Shown here: positions 41,792-50,272 of the stretch, in pieces
Layout of the letters: each line of letters begins with the position of its first letter
Position numbering within the stretch: position 1 is the stretch's first letter
From: Bog-159 sp963785255
GTDB taxonomy: Bacteria; Acidobacteriota; Terriglobia; Bryobacterales; Bryobacteraceae
Reading direction: 5' to 3'
Length of the DNA stretch: 64,000 nt
Assembly: GCA_963785255.1 (NCBI GenBank)
Contig: CAWAUR010000015.1
Span: forward strand, 124,001 to 188,000
Notes under the pieces: model-generated
What the model was told of the DNA's origin: nothing
What the model saw: the letters and a program-made list of their open reading frames with translations, nothing else
Database searches by the model: none
Translations under genes and position numbers: made by a program

Positions 41792-43348
41792 CTCCTTCAC
41801 GCCAAATGCATACACATTTGAATCGTAGGTGGTCACAAACACCTTGCCGCCCGAAATCGAGATGCCGCTGAAGTGCGTCCAGCCCGGCATGGTGTCGCCG
41901 CTCGAATACAATTCCTTGCCGGTGGCCGCGTCGAACGCGTAGAGCACCGCGTGTCCGGTATGCTTCGCGGCGCGCTCGGCGGAGCTGTACAATCCGCCTT
42001 CGGTCCCCTTCGATTGCCGCGCAAACTCGCCGTTCGAAATCGCGAACACCAGGCCGCCCGCCACGATGGGAGGCTCGGGCAGATTCATATCGCGCGAGAT
42101 CCATGCCGGCACGGCCTCGTACTTGCCGCTCGTTTCCGTGATGCGGAACGCCATAATGCTACCGTTCGGCGCTTCGCCGTTGGCTATCGGAAACTTCGCC
42201 GTGCTGGCAGGCGCGCCCAAGGCGGGCACATATAGCCAGCGATTCTTCTGGTCGTCTTCCGCGGTGGCAAACGCTCCCCAGAATCCGCGGCCCGCGAAAT
42301 CCGCATCTTCATTGGCCAGCAGGGGACTCTTGTAAAGCGGCGTTTTGTGATCGGGGCCGCCGATATGCGCGCCGTCTAGCAGATAGATTACGCCTTCCTT
42401 GCCGCCGGCTGCCACGATATCACGCCCGCCAAGCGAGAAGACCGTGTTTGACATCGATCCCATATCCAGATCTTTGCGCGTCAAGTAAGTATGGTTCGCC
42501 GGCGTGAAATAATCCACCAGCTTCAGATCCTTCACGGAAAGTTGCAGGATGGTATCGGGAAACTGGCCGCGGCTGGCATCGTAACTGCCATCGCCGGTCT
42601 GCGCGTACACCATGCCATTCTTGCCGATGGTGGCGCCGGCGCGTCCCCAAATGCCGGCGGCCCCGTTGGCGGATTGAAAGAACTGCGCGGGACCATCCGG
42701 CGTGCCCAGATCCAGCGCCCAGACGCCCGACTTAGCGCCGTTGCAGCCTTGCGACGTGGTGGTATAGAGGACGTTACCCACCAGATTGAGGCTCCAGTTC
42801 TTCGAATAAGGCGGCACGAACTTTCGCGGCGGAGTGCGGTCCTCACCATTGATGGCGTTGAGCGTGTGCAGCTTGCCGTCGCTCGATATGACGTAGACGG
42901 TAGCCGCCAATCCGTTCTTGCGAATCAGCGGCGTATCGTTCAGCGCGTTAGGGCAAAGCCAGAAGGGCTCCTGGCGCGGCTTTACCTCCGCTTCGAACGT
43001 CTTTTTCCAGATCAGTTTGCCGTTGTCGGCGTCGAGCGCGAAGAGATTATCGGAAGCGCCGCCCACGATTACGATTTCAGCCATGCCTTTGTCGGTAGTC
43101 ACCCACTCGACGTTGACCGGCGCGGTAAGCGAGTTCAACTCGCGCGGCTGATTATCCAGGTGCGCCTTCCAGATCAGCGACATGGATTTGGCGTTGTCCC
43201 GGTTGATTTCGGTCTCCTCCGGGCTCCAGCCGGTATGTTGCGGATCGTGGCCGTATGATAGCCAGTTCGCGGCGAAGGCATGCGCCAGGATAATAAGCGG
43301 CGCCGAGAGCGCCAGCGGAATCTTCAATTTCATAGGCGAGTAACTCAC
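41789..43348 (-). CDS. PQQ-binding-like beta-propeller protein, exported
   Basis: A 519-aa protein with a signal peptide (IPLALSAPLIILAHAFA; start either 43348 or ATG 43333). It is built of propeller blades with the WxxxxD/AxDxxTGKxLW pattern: FALDADNGKLIWKKTF, HTLNAINGE, YAFDAATGKELYSSGD. Catalytic Asp and calcium residues of true quinoprotein alcohol dehydrogenases are not obvious, so it may bind rather than oxidise. It overlaps the stop of the upstream RraA-like gene by 4 bp (ATGA), making an operon of two exported proteins. Confidence 0.8.
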   Translation of the reverse strand: MSYSPMKLKIPLALSAPLIILAHAFAANWLSYGHDPQHTGWSPEETEINRDNAKSMSLIWKAHLDNQPRELNSLTAPVNVEWVTTDKGMAEIVIVGGASDNLFALDADNGKLIWKKTFEAEVKPRQEPFWLCPNALNDTPLIRKNGLAATVYVISSDGKLHTLNAINGEDRTPPRKFVPPYSKNWSLNLVGNVLYTTTSQGCNGAKSGVWALDLGTPDGPAQFFQSANGAAGIWGRAGATIGKNGMVYAQTGDGSYDASRGQFPDTILQLSVKDLKLVDYFTPANHTYLTRKDLDMGSMSNTVFSLGGRDIVAAGGKEGVIYLLDGAHIGGPDHKTPLYKSPLLANEDADFAGRGFWGAFATAEDDQKNRWLYVPALGAPASTAKFPIANGEAPNGSIMAFRITETSGKYEAVPAWISRDMNLPEPPIVAGGLVFAISNGEFARQSKGTEGGLYSSAERAAKHTGHAVLYAFDAATGKELYSSGDTMPGWTHFSGISISGGKVFVTTYDSNVYAFGVKE

Positions 43349-44220
43349 TGCTGTCCTAACTTCTGCTTCTTATATTCTTCGTACTCTTTTTTTAGAGCCG
43401 GGTCGCGCGGGCTGGGATAAATATCGGTGGACTTATACTTCCCGGTCTTGAATTTCATCTGTGTCCACTCGTCGTGTATGTGTGTTTCCTCGGCTTTGTC
43501 CACTACTTGCTTCACTAACTGCGGCGGGATGAAATAGACGCCCTCGCTATCGCCGAATACCACATCGCCAGGCATCACGGTGGCGCCGCCGATACGTATC
43601 GGGATATTAATGCCGGTCAGCATCACGTTGTGAATCGGTGTGGGGTGCACGCCGCGGCAATAAACGGGTATGCCGATAGGATCGATACCATCCAGATCGC
43701 GAATCGCGCCATCCACTACCAGGCCGGTACCGGTGGTGTCATAGATGTACGCGGCCAGGTTATCGCCCACGATGGTGCCGTCCTCGACCTTGCCGAACAG
43801 ATCCACCACCAGCACATCGCCCGGGCGCAGCAGATCGAGCACGCGCTGGTTGCCATTGTCGCGCAGGCCCTTGGCCTTGGCGTCGGAGTCCATGATATCC
43901 GCGATATCCGGACGCGCGGGCATAAACTGGGCGGTCACCGCACGGCCCACCAGTTTCTTATCCGGATGCAGGATGCGCCAGTTGCCTTCGTACTGATTGC
44001 GAAATCCGCCGCCGGGCAGCACGGCCCAGACTTCTTCGGCGGAGAGGCCTTTCACCTTTTCGAGTATGGCATCGGGCACTTTCGGACGGCCGTCCTCGAA
44101 ACGGTCGAAGGGATTGTGCGCGGTGTATTTCAGCATCTCGTCGTGCGAGAAGGTGAAGACTTGCCCGTGCGCCGGCCATAGCAGCAGCGGTACGGCCGCC
44201 AACTGGAGGATAAACTTCAT
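43345..44220 (-). CDS. Exported RraA-like protein (HMG aldolase family)
   Basis: A 291-aa protein with a clear signal peptide (FILQLAAVPLLLWPAHGQ) before an RraA/4-hydroxy-4-methyl-2-oxoglutarate aldolase fold. Family features: LRPGDVLVVDLFGKVEDGTIVGDNLA (split; the GDN binds the metal-oxoacid), GTGLVVDGAIRDLDGIDPIGIPVYCRG (split; the RD pair is catalytic in aldolases) and VMPGDVVFGDSEGVYFIP. Known members are cytoplasmic, so the signal peptide is notable. Translationally coupled to the PQQ-propeller gene. The start is set at 44220 since upstream frame crosses a family B repeat. Confidence 0.8.
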   Translation of the reverse strand: MKFILQLAAVPLLLWPAHGQVFTFSHDEMLKYTAHNPFDRFEDGRPKVPDAILEKVKGLSAEEVWAVLPGGGFRNQYEGNWRILHPDKKLVGRAVTAQFMPARPDIADIMDSDAKAKGLRDNGNQRVLDLLRPGDVLVVDLFGKVEDGTIVGDNLAAYIYDTTGTGLVVDGAIRDLDGIDPIGIPVYCRGVHPTPIHNVMLTGINIPIRIGGATVMPGDVVFGDSEGVYFIPPQLVKQVVDKAEETHIHDEWTQMKFKTGKYKSTDIYPSPRDPALKKEYEEYKKQKLGQQ

Positions 44221-44240
44221 GCGGTGAAATGTACCACGGC

Positions 44241-44333
44241 GCAGGCCTCCCGGCCTGTCCCGAAGAGCGGGCCTACGAGGCCCGCGCAGGCTACGAGCCA
44301 GGCTACGAGCCTGCCCCATAAGGGCAGACTGCT
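44241..44333. repeat. Family B palindrome cluster
   Basis: GCAGGCCTCCCGGCCTGTCC followed by AGCGGGCCTACGAGGCCCGC and AGGCTACGAGCCAGGCTACGAGCCTGCCCC. The same modules in reversed order occur at 63666. It separates the RraA-like gene from the LysR gene. Confidence 0.8.
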
Positions 44334-45227
44334 TTATGGCGCCAGGCATTCGCGCACGACTTCCGTAAAGTTGCGGGCCAAGACGCCGTCCGTTCCCGCT
44401 TTCACCCCCAGATCCACCGTGGTTCTCGAAGGCGCATGCACCGCGCGATAGACGGCTCCCTGCAGGGTTACATGCGCTACGCAAGCGGGAGCCAGCGAAA
44501 CACCCAGACCCGCCGCCACCAGCCGCACCAAGGTCGGCCATTGCGGGGCTTCCTGCACGATATGGGGGCGAAACCCGCTTCGTTCGCAGCAGACCATCGT
44601 GCGATCGAAGGCCAACGGACCCATCCTGCGGGCGAAGAAGATGAAGGGCTCGTCGCGCAGGTCGCTCACACGCAAGGCGTGTTTACGGGCCAGGCGATGC
44701 GCGGCGGGCAGCACCGCCACGTAAGGCTCCTTAAGCAGCGCGGCCATCTGAATTCCTTCCGTGGGATCGCCATCCCGCATCAACGCCAGATCGAGTGTTC
44801 CATCGAGCAGCGCCGGAATTTGTGCATGCGTAGTCAACTCGCGCAGGCGGAGCTCCACTTTCGGGTAACGCCGCCGGTAGATGCCGATGGCGGCGGGAAG
44901 ATTGGTAAACATCACCGATCCGCTGAAGCCCACCGTCAGCGTGCCTTCCTCGCCGCGGCCCAGCCGGCGGACCTGTTCCAGATCATCGTGGACCTTATCC
45001 ATGGTGCTGCGCGCGCGCTCGGCGAGAAGTTGGCCGGCCAGTGTGAGCTTCACGCCGCGGGTAGTGCGGTCGAAAAGGCGATGGCCGACGATCTGTTCCA
45101 GGCGTTTGATCTGGTGGCTGAGCGGCGGCTGGGCCATACCCAACCGCTCGGCCGCTTTGCTGAAATGTAAGGTGTCCGCCACGGCCAAGAAGTAGCGGAG
45201 ATGACGAAGTTCGATTTCCCGATTCAT
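44334..45227 (-). CDS. LysR-family transcriptional regulator
   Basis: A 297-aa regulator. The N-terminal winged helix is typical (LRHLRYFLAVADTLHFSKAA, ERLGMAQPPLSHQIKRLEQ), followed by the linker helix and a two-lobe effector domain (GFSGSVMFTNLP; AGLGVSLAPACVAHV). It is divergent from a GNAT gene with 85 bp between starts, the standard layout for a LysR target. Downstream on the same strand, across a repeat cluster, is the RraA-like/PQQ-propeller pair. The effector is unknown, possibly an aromatic acid by similarity to the BenM/CatR-like N-terminus. Confidence 0.9.
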   Translation of the reverse strand: MNREIELRHLRYFLAVADTLHFSKAAERLGMAQPPLSHQIKRLEQIVGHRLFDRTTRGVKLTLAGQLLAERARSTMDKVHDDLEQVRRLGRGEEGTLTVGFSGSVMFTNLPAAIGIYRRRYPKVELRLRELTTHAQIPALLDGTLDLALMRDGDPTEGIQMAALLKEPYVAVLPAAHRLARKHALRVSDLRDEPFIFFARRMGPLAFDRTMVCCERSGFRPHIVQEAPQWPTLVRLVAAGLGVSLAPACVAHVTLQGAVYRAVHAPSRTTVDLGVKAGTDGVLARNFTEVVRECLAP

Positions 45228-45240
45228 ATCTTAAAAATAT

Positions 45241-45263
45241 CAATAGCCATATTTTAGCTATTG
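45241..45263. promoter_or_regulatory. Probable LysR operator between divergent genes
   Basis: CAATAGC and GCTATTG form a perfect 7-bp inverted repeat with a 9-nt AT-rich spacer, midway between the LysR and GNAT start codons. LysR sites usually contain an interrupted dyad of this size (T-N11-A). It would allow control of both genes. Confidence 0.6.
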
Positions 45264-45312
45264 GACATCCGGAAGTCACTGCTATAAGTTTTGAGGAGAG
45301 GGAGGAGATCCA

Positions 45313-45807
45313 ATGACGGCAGCCGGTCCGGATCTAACGATACGCGACTTCGTTGCGGGCGATGAAATCGCTTTCCGCAACCTCAACGAGGAGTGGATTC
45401 GCCGCTACTTTGCGATGGAGCCCAAGGACGAGGAGTCCTTGGCCGATCCGCGCGAAACGATTCTGTCACACGGAGGCCGGATTTTCTTTGCGGTGCGCCG
45501 GGGTGTGACGGTGGGCTGCTGCGCGCTACTTGCAATGGGGCCGGGCGAGTATGAGGTGGCCAAGATGGCGGTGACGGAATCCGTGCGCGGGGCCGGCGTG
45601 GGACGGCGTCTGCTGGAAACGGTCATCGCGGAAGCGCGCGCCGCTGGCGCCAGGCGCCTTTATCTGGAAACCAACCAGAAGCTGGCGCCTGCCATTCACC
45701 TGTATGAATCGCTCGGATTCCGGCATATTCCGCGGGAGTGCGTGGTCCCGTCTCCATACGCGCGTTCCAACGTGGCCATGGAGCTTCAACTGGCGGAGCC
45801 GGCCTGA
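45313..45807 (+). CDS. GNAT family acetyltransferase
   Basis: A 164-aa protein with a strong ribosome-binding site (GGAGGGAGGAG). The acetyl-CoA loop is VRGAGVGRRLLETVIAEARA (about 95-114), preceded by the beta strand VAKMAVTESV and followed by LYLETNQKLAPAIHLYESLG and GFRHIPRE, the usual MarR/GNAT pattern. Divergent from the LysR gene, which probably controls it. Its 3' end overlaps the convergent DinB gene by 22 bp. Substrate not predictable. Confidence 0.85.
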   Translation: MTAAGPDLTIRDFVAGDEIAFRNLNEEWIRRYFAMEPKDEESLADPRETILSHGGRIFFAVRRGVTVGCCALLAMGPGEYEVAKMAVTESVRGAGVGRRLLETVIAEARAAGARRLYLETNQKLAPAIHLYESLGFRHIPRECVVPSPYARSNVAMELQLAEPA

Positions 45808-46346
45808 TGCGCCGCGCCGAGATATTTCTCGCGCAGGATTCGGCGGTGATGCAACTCGTGACCGGCGATGATATAGGCGATGGCGCGCACGGAAACCGGA
45901 TTATCGCTGGCGATGCCGCGCCGCATCCAAGCTTCGCCGCTCAATGAACGGAACAGGCACACGGTGGCCCGCCGGACCGCCACAAACTCCTCGATGAGAT
46001 CGGCCAACCGGCGGCCGCCGAAATCGCCGGAGCGTACGTAGCCATCCTGCTCGAAGGAGGCCAGCGGCGTCTGGTCGTGGCGCGCAAAACGCAAAGCGCG
46101 GTAGGAGAAAACGCGCTCGGCATCGATGATGTGTCCGAGCATCTCCTTGATGCTCCACTTATCGGGAGCATAGCGATACTCGCCCTGCCCTTCGCTCAAC
46201 TCGGAGAGCAACGCCAGCGTTTCGCGCGGCTGGTCTTCGAGCGCGGATACCACATGGTGTCCAGGCACCAACACGATGTACTTGCCGAAATATGGGGCGT
46301 ACTCCGACGTGTCGGGAGCCGCGATAGCGAGTGCGGTGGCTTGCAT
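45786..46346 (-). CDS. DinB-family protein
   Basis: A 186-aa helical-bundle protein of the DinB/YfiT superfamily. Metal-binding His residues are in EMLGHIIDAERVFSYRAL (first His) and in the late helix IIAGHELHHRRILREKY (the HxxxHH pattern). Members act as metal-dependent hydrolases or as bacillithiol S-transferases. Since bshA is in this window, a bacillithiol-linked role is possible, but not shown. Contrast with the truncated DinB stub at 8646. Confidence 0.85.
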   Translation of the reverse strand: MQATALAIAAPDTSEYAPYFGKYIVLVPGHHVVSALEDQPRETLALLSELSEGQGEYRYAPDKWSIKEMLGHIIDAERVFSYRALRFARHDQTPLASFEQDGYVRSGDFGGRRLADLIEEFVAVRRATVCLFRSLSGEAWMRRGIASDNPVSVRAIAYIIAGHELHHRRILREKYLGAAHQAGSAS

Positions 46347-46385
46347 ATCGCCAGTATCGCAAATCGGCGGCGCGCGGTACGGAGG

Positions 46386-47360
46386 TCAGCCCAGCAGGCG
46401 GGCGGCGGGCTTCGCGAAATACGTCAGAATAATCTGCGCGCCGGCGCGGCGGATGCAGGTGAGGCTTTCGAGCATGGCCCGGTCGCGATCGATCCAGCCG
46501 TTACGCGCGGCGGCTTCGATCATGGAAAACTCGCCGCTCACCTGGTAAGCGGCCACCGGCACATCGAACCGTTGGCGCGCCTCCCGGATCAGATCCAGGT
46601 AGGGCATGGCCGGCTTCACCATGATCATGTCGGCGCCTTCTTCCAGATCCAGTTGGATTTCGCGCATGGCTTCGCGGCCGTTGGCCGGATCCATCTGGTA
46701 ACTGCGGCGGTCGCCGAACTGGGGTGTGGATTCGGCTGCCTCCCGGAACGGCCCATAGAAGACCGAAGCGAACTTGGCGGCGTAGGACAGGATCGGAATA
46801 TGCGAAAACCCGTGGGCGTCGAGCTCATGGCGGATGGCGGCCACGCGGCCATCCATCATGTCGGAAGGCGCCACGATATCCGCGCCGGCGCGGGCGTGCG
46901 AAACCGCGGAAGCGGCCAGCCATTCGAGCGTTTGATCGTTATCCACCTCGCCGTTCACGATCTTGCCGCAATGCCCGTGGCTGGTGTATTCGCAATTGCA
47001 GACGTCGGTCATGATCAGCAGACCGGAAACTTCGCTACGAATGGCGCGGATGGCCCGCTGCACGATGCCATCGTCGGCGTAGGCGCCGGAAGCCGTTTCA
47101 TCCTTGCTTTCCGGCAGGCCGAACAGGATCACGCCGCCGATGCCGAGCGCATGCACTTCGGCGCACTCTGTCACGATTTGGTCGATGGAAAGCTGGAAAT
47201 TGCCGGGCATGGCGCCGATTTCGCGGCGGACGCCCTCGCCGGGACAGGCGAACAGGGGCAGGATGAACTCCGCCGGATCGAGGCGGGTTTCCCGTACCAG
47301 GCTGCGAATCGGCTCGCTGGCGCGCAGGCGCCGCATGCGGTGAATGGGGAACGGCATCAA
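46386..47360 (-). CDS. hemB: Porphobilinogen synthase (delta-aminolevulinate dehydratase)
   Basis: A 324-aa enzyme joining two 5-aminolevulinates into porphobilinogen in haem synthesis. The Schiff-base Lys is K249 (MVKPAMPYLD) and the second active-site Lys is K196 (YAAKFASVFYGPFR). The Cys-type zinc site is kept (C121, C123, C131 in VCNCEYTSHGHCG). Full length. A terminator-like hairpin lies 24 bp before its start on the same strand, so readthrough or attenuation may set expression. Confidence 0.95.
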   Translation of the reverse strand: MMPFPIHRMRRLRASEPIRSLVRETRLDPAEFILPLFACPGEGVRREIGAMPGNFQLSIDQIVTECAEVHALGIGGVILFGLPESKDETASGAYADDGIVQRAIRAIRSEVSGLLIMTDVCNCEYTSHGHCGKIVNGEVDNDQTLEWLAASAVSHARAGADIVAPSDMMDGRVAAIRHELDAHGFSHIPILSYAAKFASVFYGPFREAAESTPQFGDRRSYQMDPANGREAMREIQLDLEEGADMIMVKPAMPYLDLIREARQRFDVPVAAYQVSGEFSMIEAAARNGWIDRDRAMLESLTCIRRAGAQIILTYFAKPAARLLG

Positions 47361-47383
47361 CCAAATTGTAGCTCAGGGTACCG

Positions 47384-47404
47384 AAAAAGCCCTTCCGGAG
47401 GGCT
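47384..47404 (-). terminator. Intrinsic terminator or leader hairpin just upstream of hemB
   Basis: On the minus strand AGCCCTCCGGAAGGGCT is followed at once by TTTTTC, the form of a rho-independent terminator. It could end transcripts coming from the GloVer gene at 47681. Because only 24 bp remain before the hemB start, any hemB promoter must overlap or precede it. Confidence 0.6.
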
Positions 47405-47443
47405 AACCGGGGTTAAGATTGCAAAAAATAAGTGAAAAGCCCC

Positions 47444-47471
47444 TTGACACGGCGCTGGGGATCATTAGAAT
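47444..47471 (+). promoter_or_regulatory. Sigma-70 type promoter
   Basis: TTGACA at 47444 and TAGAAT at 47466 with a 16-bp spacer, 20 bp before the start of the small zinc-ribbon gene. This is the clearest promoter in the window. Confidence 0.7.
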
Positions 47472-47490
47472 AAATCGTAAGTCTTGCTTT

Positions 47491-47631
47491 ATGCAGCACG
47501 CTTGCGAGCACAATCGTACGGAAGTCATCGCCAGGCGCGATGGAGTGGAATATCTGGAATGCCTGGATTGCCGCCAAATCTTCGAAGCCGAAGACCTGGA
47601 ACCCGTCACAGTTGAAGACGACGACGAATAG
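47491..47631 (+). CDS. 46-aa zinc-ribbon-like microprotein
   Basis: MQHACEHNRTEVIARRDGVE opens a 46-aa acidic protein with a CxH pattern (CEH) and CLDC, suggesting a one-metal zinc ribbon, and an acidic tail (VEDDDE). It is preceded by a good sigma-70 promoter, which supports expression. No known function; small ribbons of this kind often bind nucleic acid or RNA polymerase, but that is inference. It stands alone between hemB and the GloVer gene. Confidence 0.65.
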   Translation: MQHACEHNRTEVIARRDGVEYLECLDCRQIFEAEDLEPVTVEDDDE

Positions 47632-47680
47632 GGCCGGTCAGGCGGCCCCTACGCTTGAAGTGTGCCTGCTCGCCTGCGCT

Positions 47681-48856
47681 TTACGGTTTGAGATCGAACA
47701 CCGCCCCATTGCCGAGTCCCTGCGCCCCCACGTCCGATGTGGTCCCGTAAAGATTTCCTAAGGAGTCCCGGAACAGGCCCGCGTACGGATTTGCGCCCTG
47801 CTCTCCGCCTTTGAAGCTGTACAACTGCCTCTCGTGGCCATCCGCCTCCACCTCGAACACGATTCCGCACTGGCGGGCGCCTCCGAGCGAAGTCGTGCCG
47901 TAAAGGTTGCCGGCCGGGTCGCGTACTACGCCCGCCCAGGGAAATGCTCCGTCGCCGTCTCCCGTAAAGGTGTACAGCACCGTCTGGTTGCCCGCCGGGT
48001 CCAGTTTGAACACCACTCCACAGCAGTTGGCGCCCGTACCGCCCTCTTCGGCGGTGCCGTAGAGGTTGCCTTCCGAGTCCTGGACCAGTCCGCCACGGGG
48101 AAAGGCGCCATCGGCGCCCCGCGTGAACTCGTGCAGAACCATCTCCGTGCCGGAGGTGTCCAGCTTGAAAATGACTCCCGCCCTGTGGCTGCCGCCGAAG
48201 ACTGTGGCGCCATAGAGATTGCCCGCCGAGTCGCGGAGCAGCGAGCCCGCCCACGGGTTGGCTCCGTCGGCGGCTCCGGTAAACGTGTAGAACACCGTCT
48301 CGGTGCCCGCCGTATCCAGCTTAAATACCACCCCATTGCCATCTGCCGCTCCGGCACTTGGCACACCTCCCTGGTATGTAGTGCCGTACAAGTTGCCCTG
48401 AGGGTCGCGGATCACTCCGGCATACGGGTGCGCCCCGTCCGCGCCGCCCGTGAAACTGTAGAGCACCGTCTCGGAACCGGAGGAACTCAGCTCGAACACG
48501 GCTCCATAGCCGAACAAGCCGCCTCCGACGGTAGTCCCGTAGAAATTGCCTGCCGGGTCGCGGATCACGCCGCCCTGCGGGGCGAGCCCGTCCGCTCCTC
48601 CGGTAAAGGAGTAAAGCAGAGTTAGCGTACCGGCCGAGTCTATCTTGAAAATGGCGCCATAGTTGTACGCACCGCCGATTGTGGTCGTGCCGTAAAGATT
48701 GCCCGCCGCATTTTGAATCAGGGATCCGTAGGAAGGCATCGCGCCATCCGCTGGCGGTCCCGCAAATCTGTGCAAGACGCGATGAGCGTAAGTTTGCGCC
48801 TGCGCCGGCGGGATCGCGACTAACACCAAGACCGCAAATAGCCGCAGCAGTGGCAT
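47681..48856 (-). CDS. Secreted GloVer-repeat protein (TIGR03803 type)
   Basis: About 391 aa from ATG 48856 with a signal peptide (LLRLFAVLVLVAIPPAQAQ). The rest is about nine repeats of 38-45 aa of the form GGVIRDPAGNLYGTTxxGG, YGAVFKLDxxGTETVLYSFT, the GloVer pattern found in large secreted proteins of Acidobacteria and Verrucomicrobia. Each unit probably makes a propeller blade. Role outside the cell unknown. It is divergent from serS. Confidence 0.85.
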   Translation of the reverse strand: MPLLRLFAVLVLVAIPPAQAQTYAHRVLHRFAGPPADGAMPSYGSLIQNAAGNLYGTTTIGGAYNYGAIFKIDSAGTLTLLYSFTGGADGLAPQGGVIRDPAGNFYGTTVGGGLFGYGAVFELSSSGSETVLYSFTGGADGAHPYAGVIRDPQGNLYGTTYQGGVPSAGAADGNGVVFKLDTAGTETVFYTFTGAADGANPWAGSLLRDSAGNLYGATVFGGSHRAGVIFKLDTSGTEMVLHEFTRGADGAFPRGGLVQDSEGNLYGTAEEGGTGANCCGVVFKLDPAGNQTVLYTFTGDGDGAFPWAGVVRDPAGNLYGTTSLGGARQCGIVFEVEADGHERQLYSFKGGEQGANPYAGLFRDSLGNLYGTTSDVGAQGLGNGAVFDLKP

Positions 48857-48905
48857 GCCTCCTCCTGTCGGCAATTATACCTAACGGAATTGTTAGCATG
48901 AATAA

Positions 48906-50180
48906 ATGTACGATCTAGCCTGGTTTCGCGCGAACTTCGACCGCATTGCGGAGCGGCTGCAAACGCGTAGCAATCCTCCGAATCTGGATGGCTACCGGGA
49001 ATTGGACAAACGGCGGCGTGCGGCCATCGCGGAGTCGGAGCAACTGAAGGCGCAGCGCAACGCGGAGACTGTGGAGATCGGCAAGCTGCGCCGGGAAGGG
49101 GCGGATACCACCGAACGGCAGCAGCAGGTACGCGCCATCGGCGAGCGCATCGCGGTGCTGGAAGCGGAGCAGAAAGCGGCGGAAGAATCGTTCCGCGAGA
49201 TGCTGGCCGGAATTCCCAACGTGCCGCACGAATCCGTGCCGGTAGGGTCGAGCGAGGCCGATAATGTGGAAATCCGGCGCGTGGGTGAACCGCGGCAATT
49301 CGATTTCGAGCCGAAAGCTCACTGGGATCTCGGCCCGGAATTGGGCATTCTCGATCTGGAGCGCGCCGCGAAAGTGACTGGCGCGCGTTTCGCCGTCTAC
49401 TGGGGATTGGGTGCTCGCCTGGAGCGTGCGCTGATCAATTTCATGCTCGATATACACACGCGCGAGCATGGCTACACGGAAGTGCTGCCCCCGTTTATGG
49501 TGAATTCGGCGAGCATGTTTGGCACGGGTCAGTTGCCGAAATTCGCGCAGGATTCGTTCAAATGTGAGAACACGGATTTCTGGCTGATTCCCACCGCCGA
49601 AGTGCCGGTGACCAATCTGTATCGCAACGAAACGCTGGATGGCGAACGGCTGCCAATTAAGCTATGCGCCTACACGCCGTGTTTCCGCAGCGAGGCGGGA
49701 TCTTACGGCCGCGATGTGCGCGGCATCATCCGGCAGCACCAGTTTCAGAAGGTGGAGTTAGTCAAGTTCGCGCATCCGGATACGAGTTATGACGAGTTAG
49801 AGAAACTCACCGCGGATGCCGAAGACATCCTGCGGCGGCTGGGGCTGCCTTTCCGAACCGTGGTCTTGTCTACCGGCGACACCAGTTTTTCTTCGGCGAA
49901 GACTTACGACATCGAAGTGTGGCTGCCCGGACAGAACGCGTACAAAGAGATTTCGTCCTGCTCGAACTACGAGGCGTTTCAGGCGCGGCGGGCGTCGATC
50001 CGGTTCAAATCGGCGAAGGGTAAGAGCGAATTCGCACATACGCTGAACGGCAGCGGGCTGGCGGTGGGCCGCACCTGGGTGGCGATCGTGGAGAATTACC
50101 AGCAGTCCGATGGCAGCGTGGTGGTGCCGGAGGCGCTGCGTCCGTACGTGGGCGCAGATGTGATTCGGCGTGTAGCTTAG
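48906..50180 (+). CDS. serS: Seryl-tRNA synthetase
   Basis: A 424-aa class II synthetase. The N-terminal 100 residues form the tRNA-binding coiled coil (about 28-98). Motif 2 is TPCFRSEAGSYGRDVRGIIR (split as needed) with the QHQFQKVEL loop; motif 3 is GRTWVAIVENYQ near the C-terminus. Full length with no odd features. The start ATG 48906 lies about 50 bp from the divergent GloVer start. Confidence 0.97.
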   Translation: MYDLAWFRANFDRIAERLQTRSNPPNLDGYRELDKRRRAAIAESEQLKAQRNAETVEIGKLRREGADTTERQQQVRAIGERIAVLEAEQKAAEESFREMLAGIPNVPHESVPVGSSEADNVEIRRVGEPRQFDFEPKAHWDLGPELGILDLERAAKVTGARFAVYWGLGARLERALINFMLDIHTREHGYTEVLPPFMVNSASMFGTGQLPKFAQDSFKCENTDFWLIPTAEVPVTNLYRNETLDGERLPIKLCAYTPCFRSEAGSYGRDVRGIIRQHQFQKVELVKFAHPDTSYDELEKLTADAEDILRRLGLPFRTVVLSTGDTSFSSAKTYDIEVWLPGQNAYKEISSCSNYEAFQARRASIRFKSAKGKSEFAHTLNGSGLAVGRTWVAIVENYQQSDGSVVVPEALRPYVGADVIRRVA

Positions 50181-50226
50181 TTGTGGGGCGCAATCGTGGC
50201 GGCAGTCGACTTTCCAGGCGGCTCTC

Positions 50227-50272
50227 GGCGAGCAACGCTCGCCGGGTACAGGCCGGGAGGCCTGTCCTACAG
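50227..50272. repeat. Family B palindrome cluster
   Basis: GGCGAGCAACGCTCGCC followed by ACAGGCCGGGAGGCCTGTCC. It lies between the convergent serS and bshA genes and overlaps the bshA stop, like the copy at the ridA end, so it may be a shared terminator. Confidence 0.8.

Noticed and set aside
47384..47404. Riboswitch in front of hemB
   Set aside because: Only a short hairpin is present; there is no room for an aptamer of any known class between it and a recognisable promoter.
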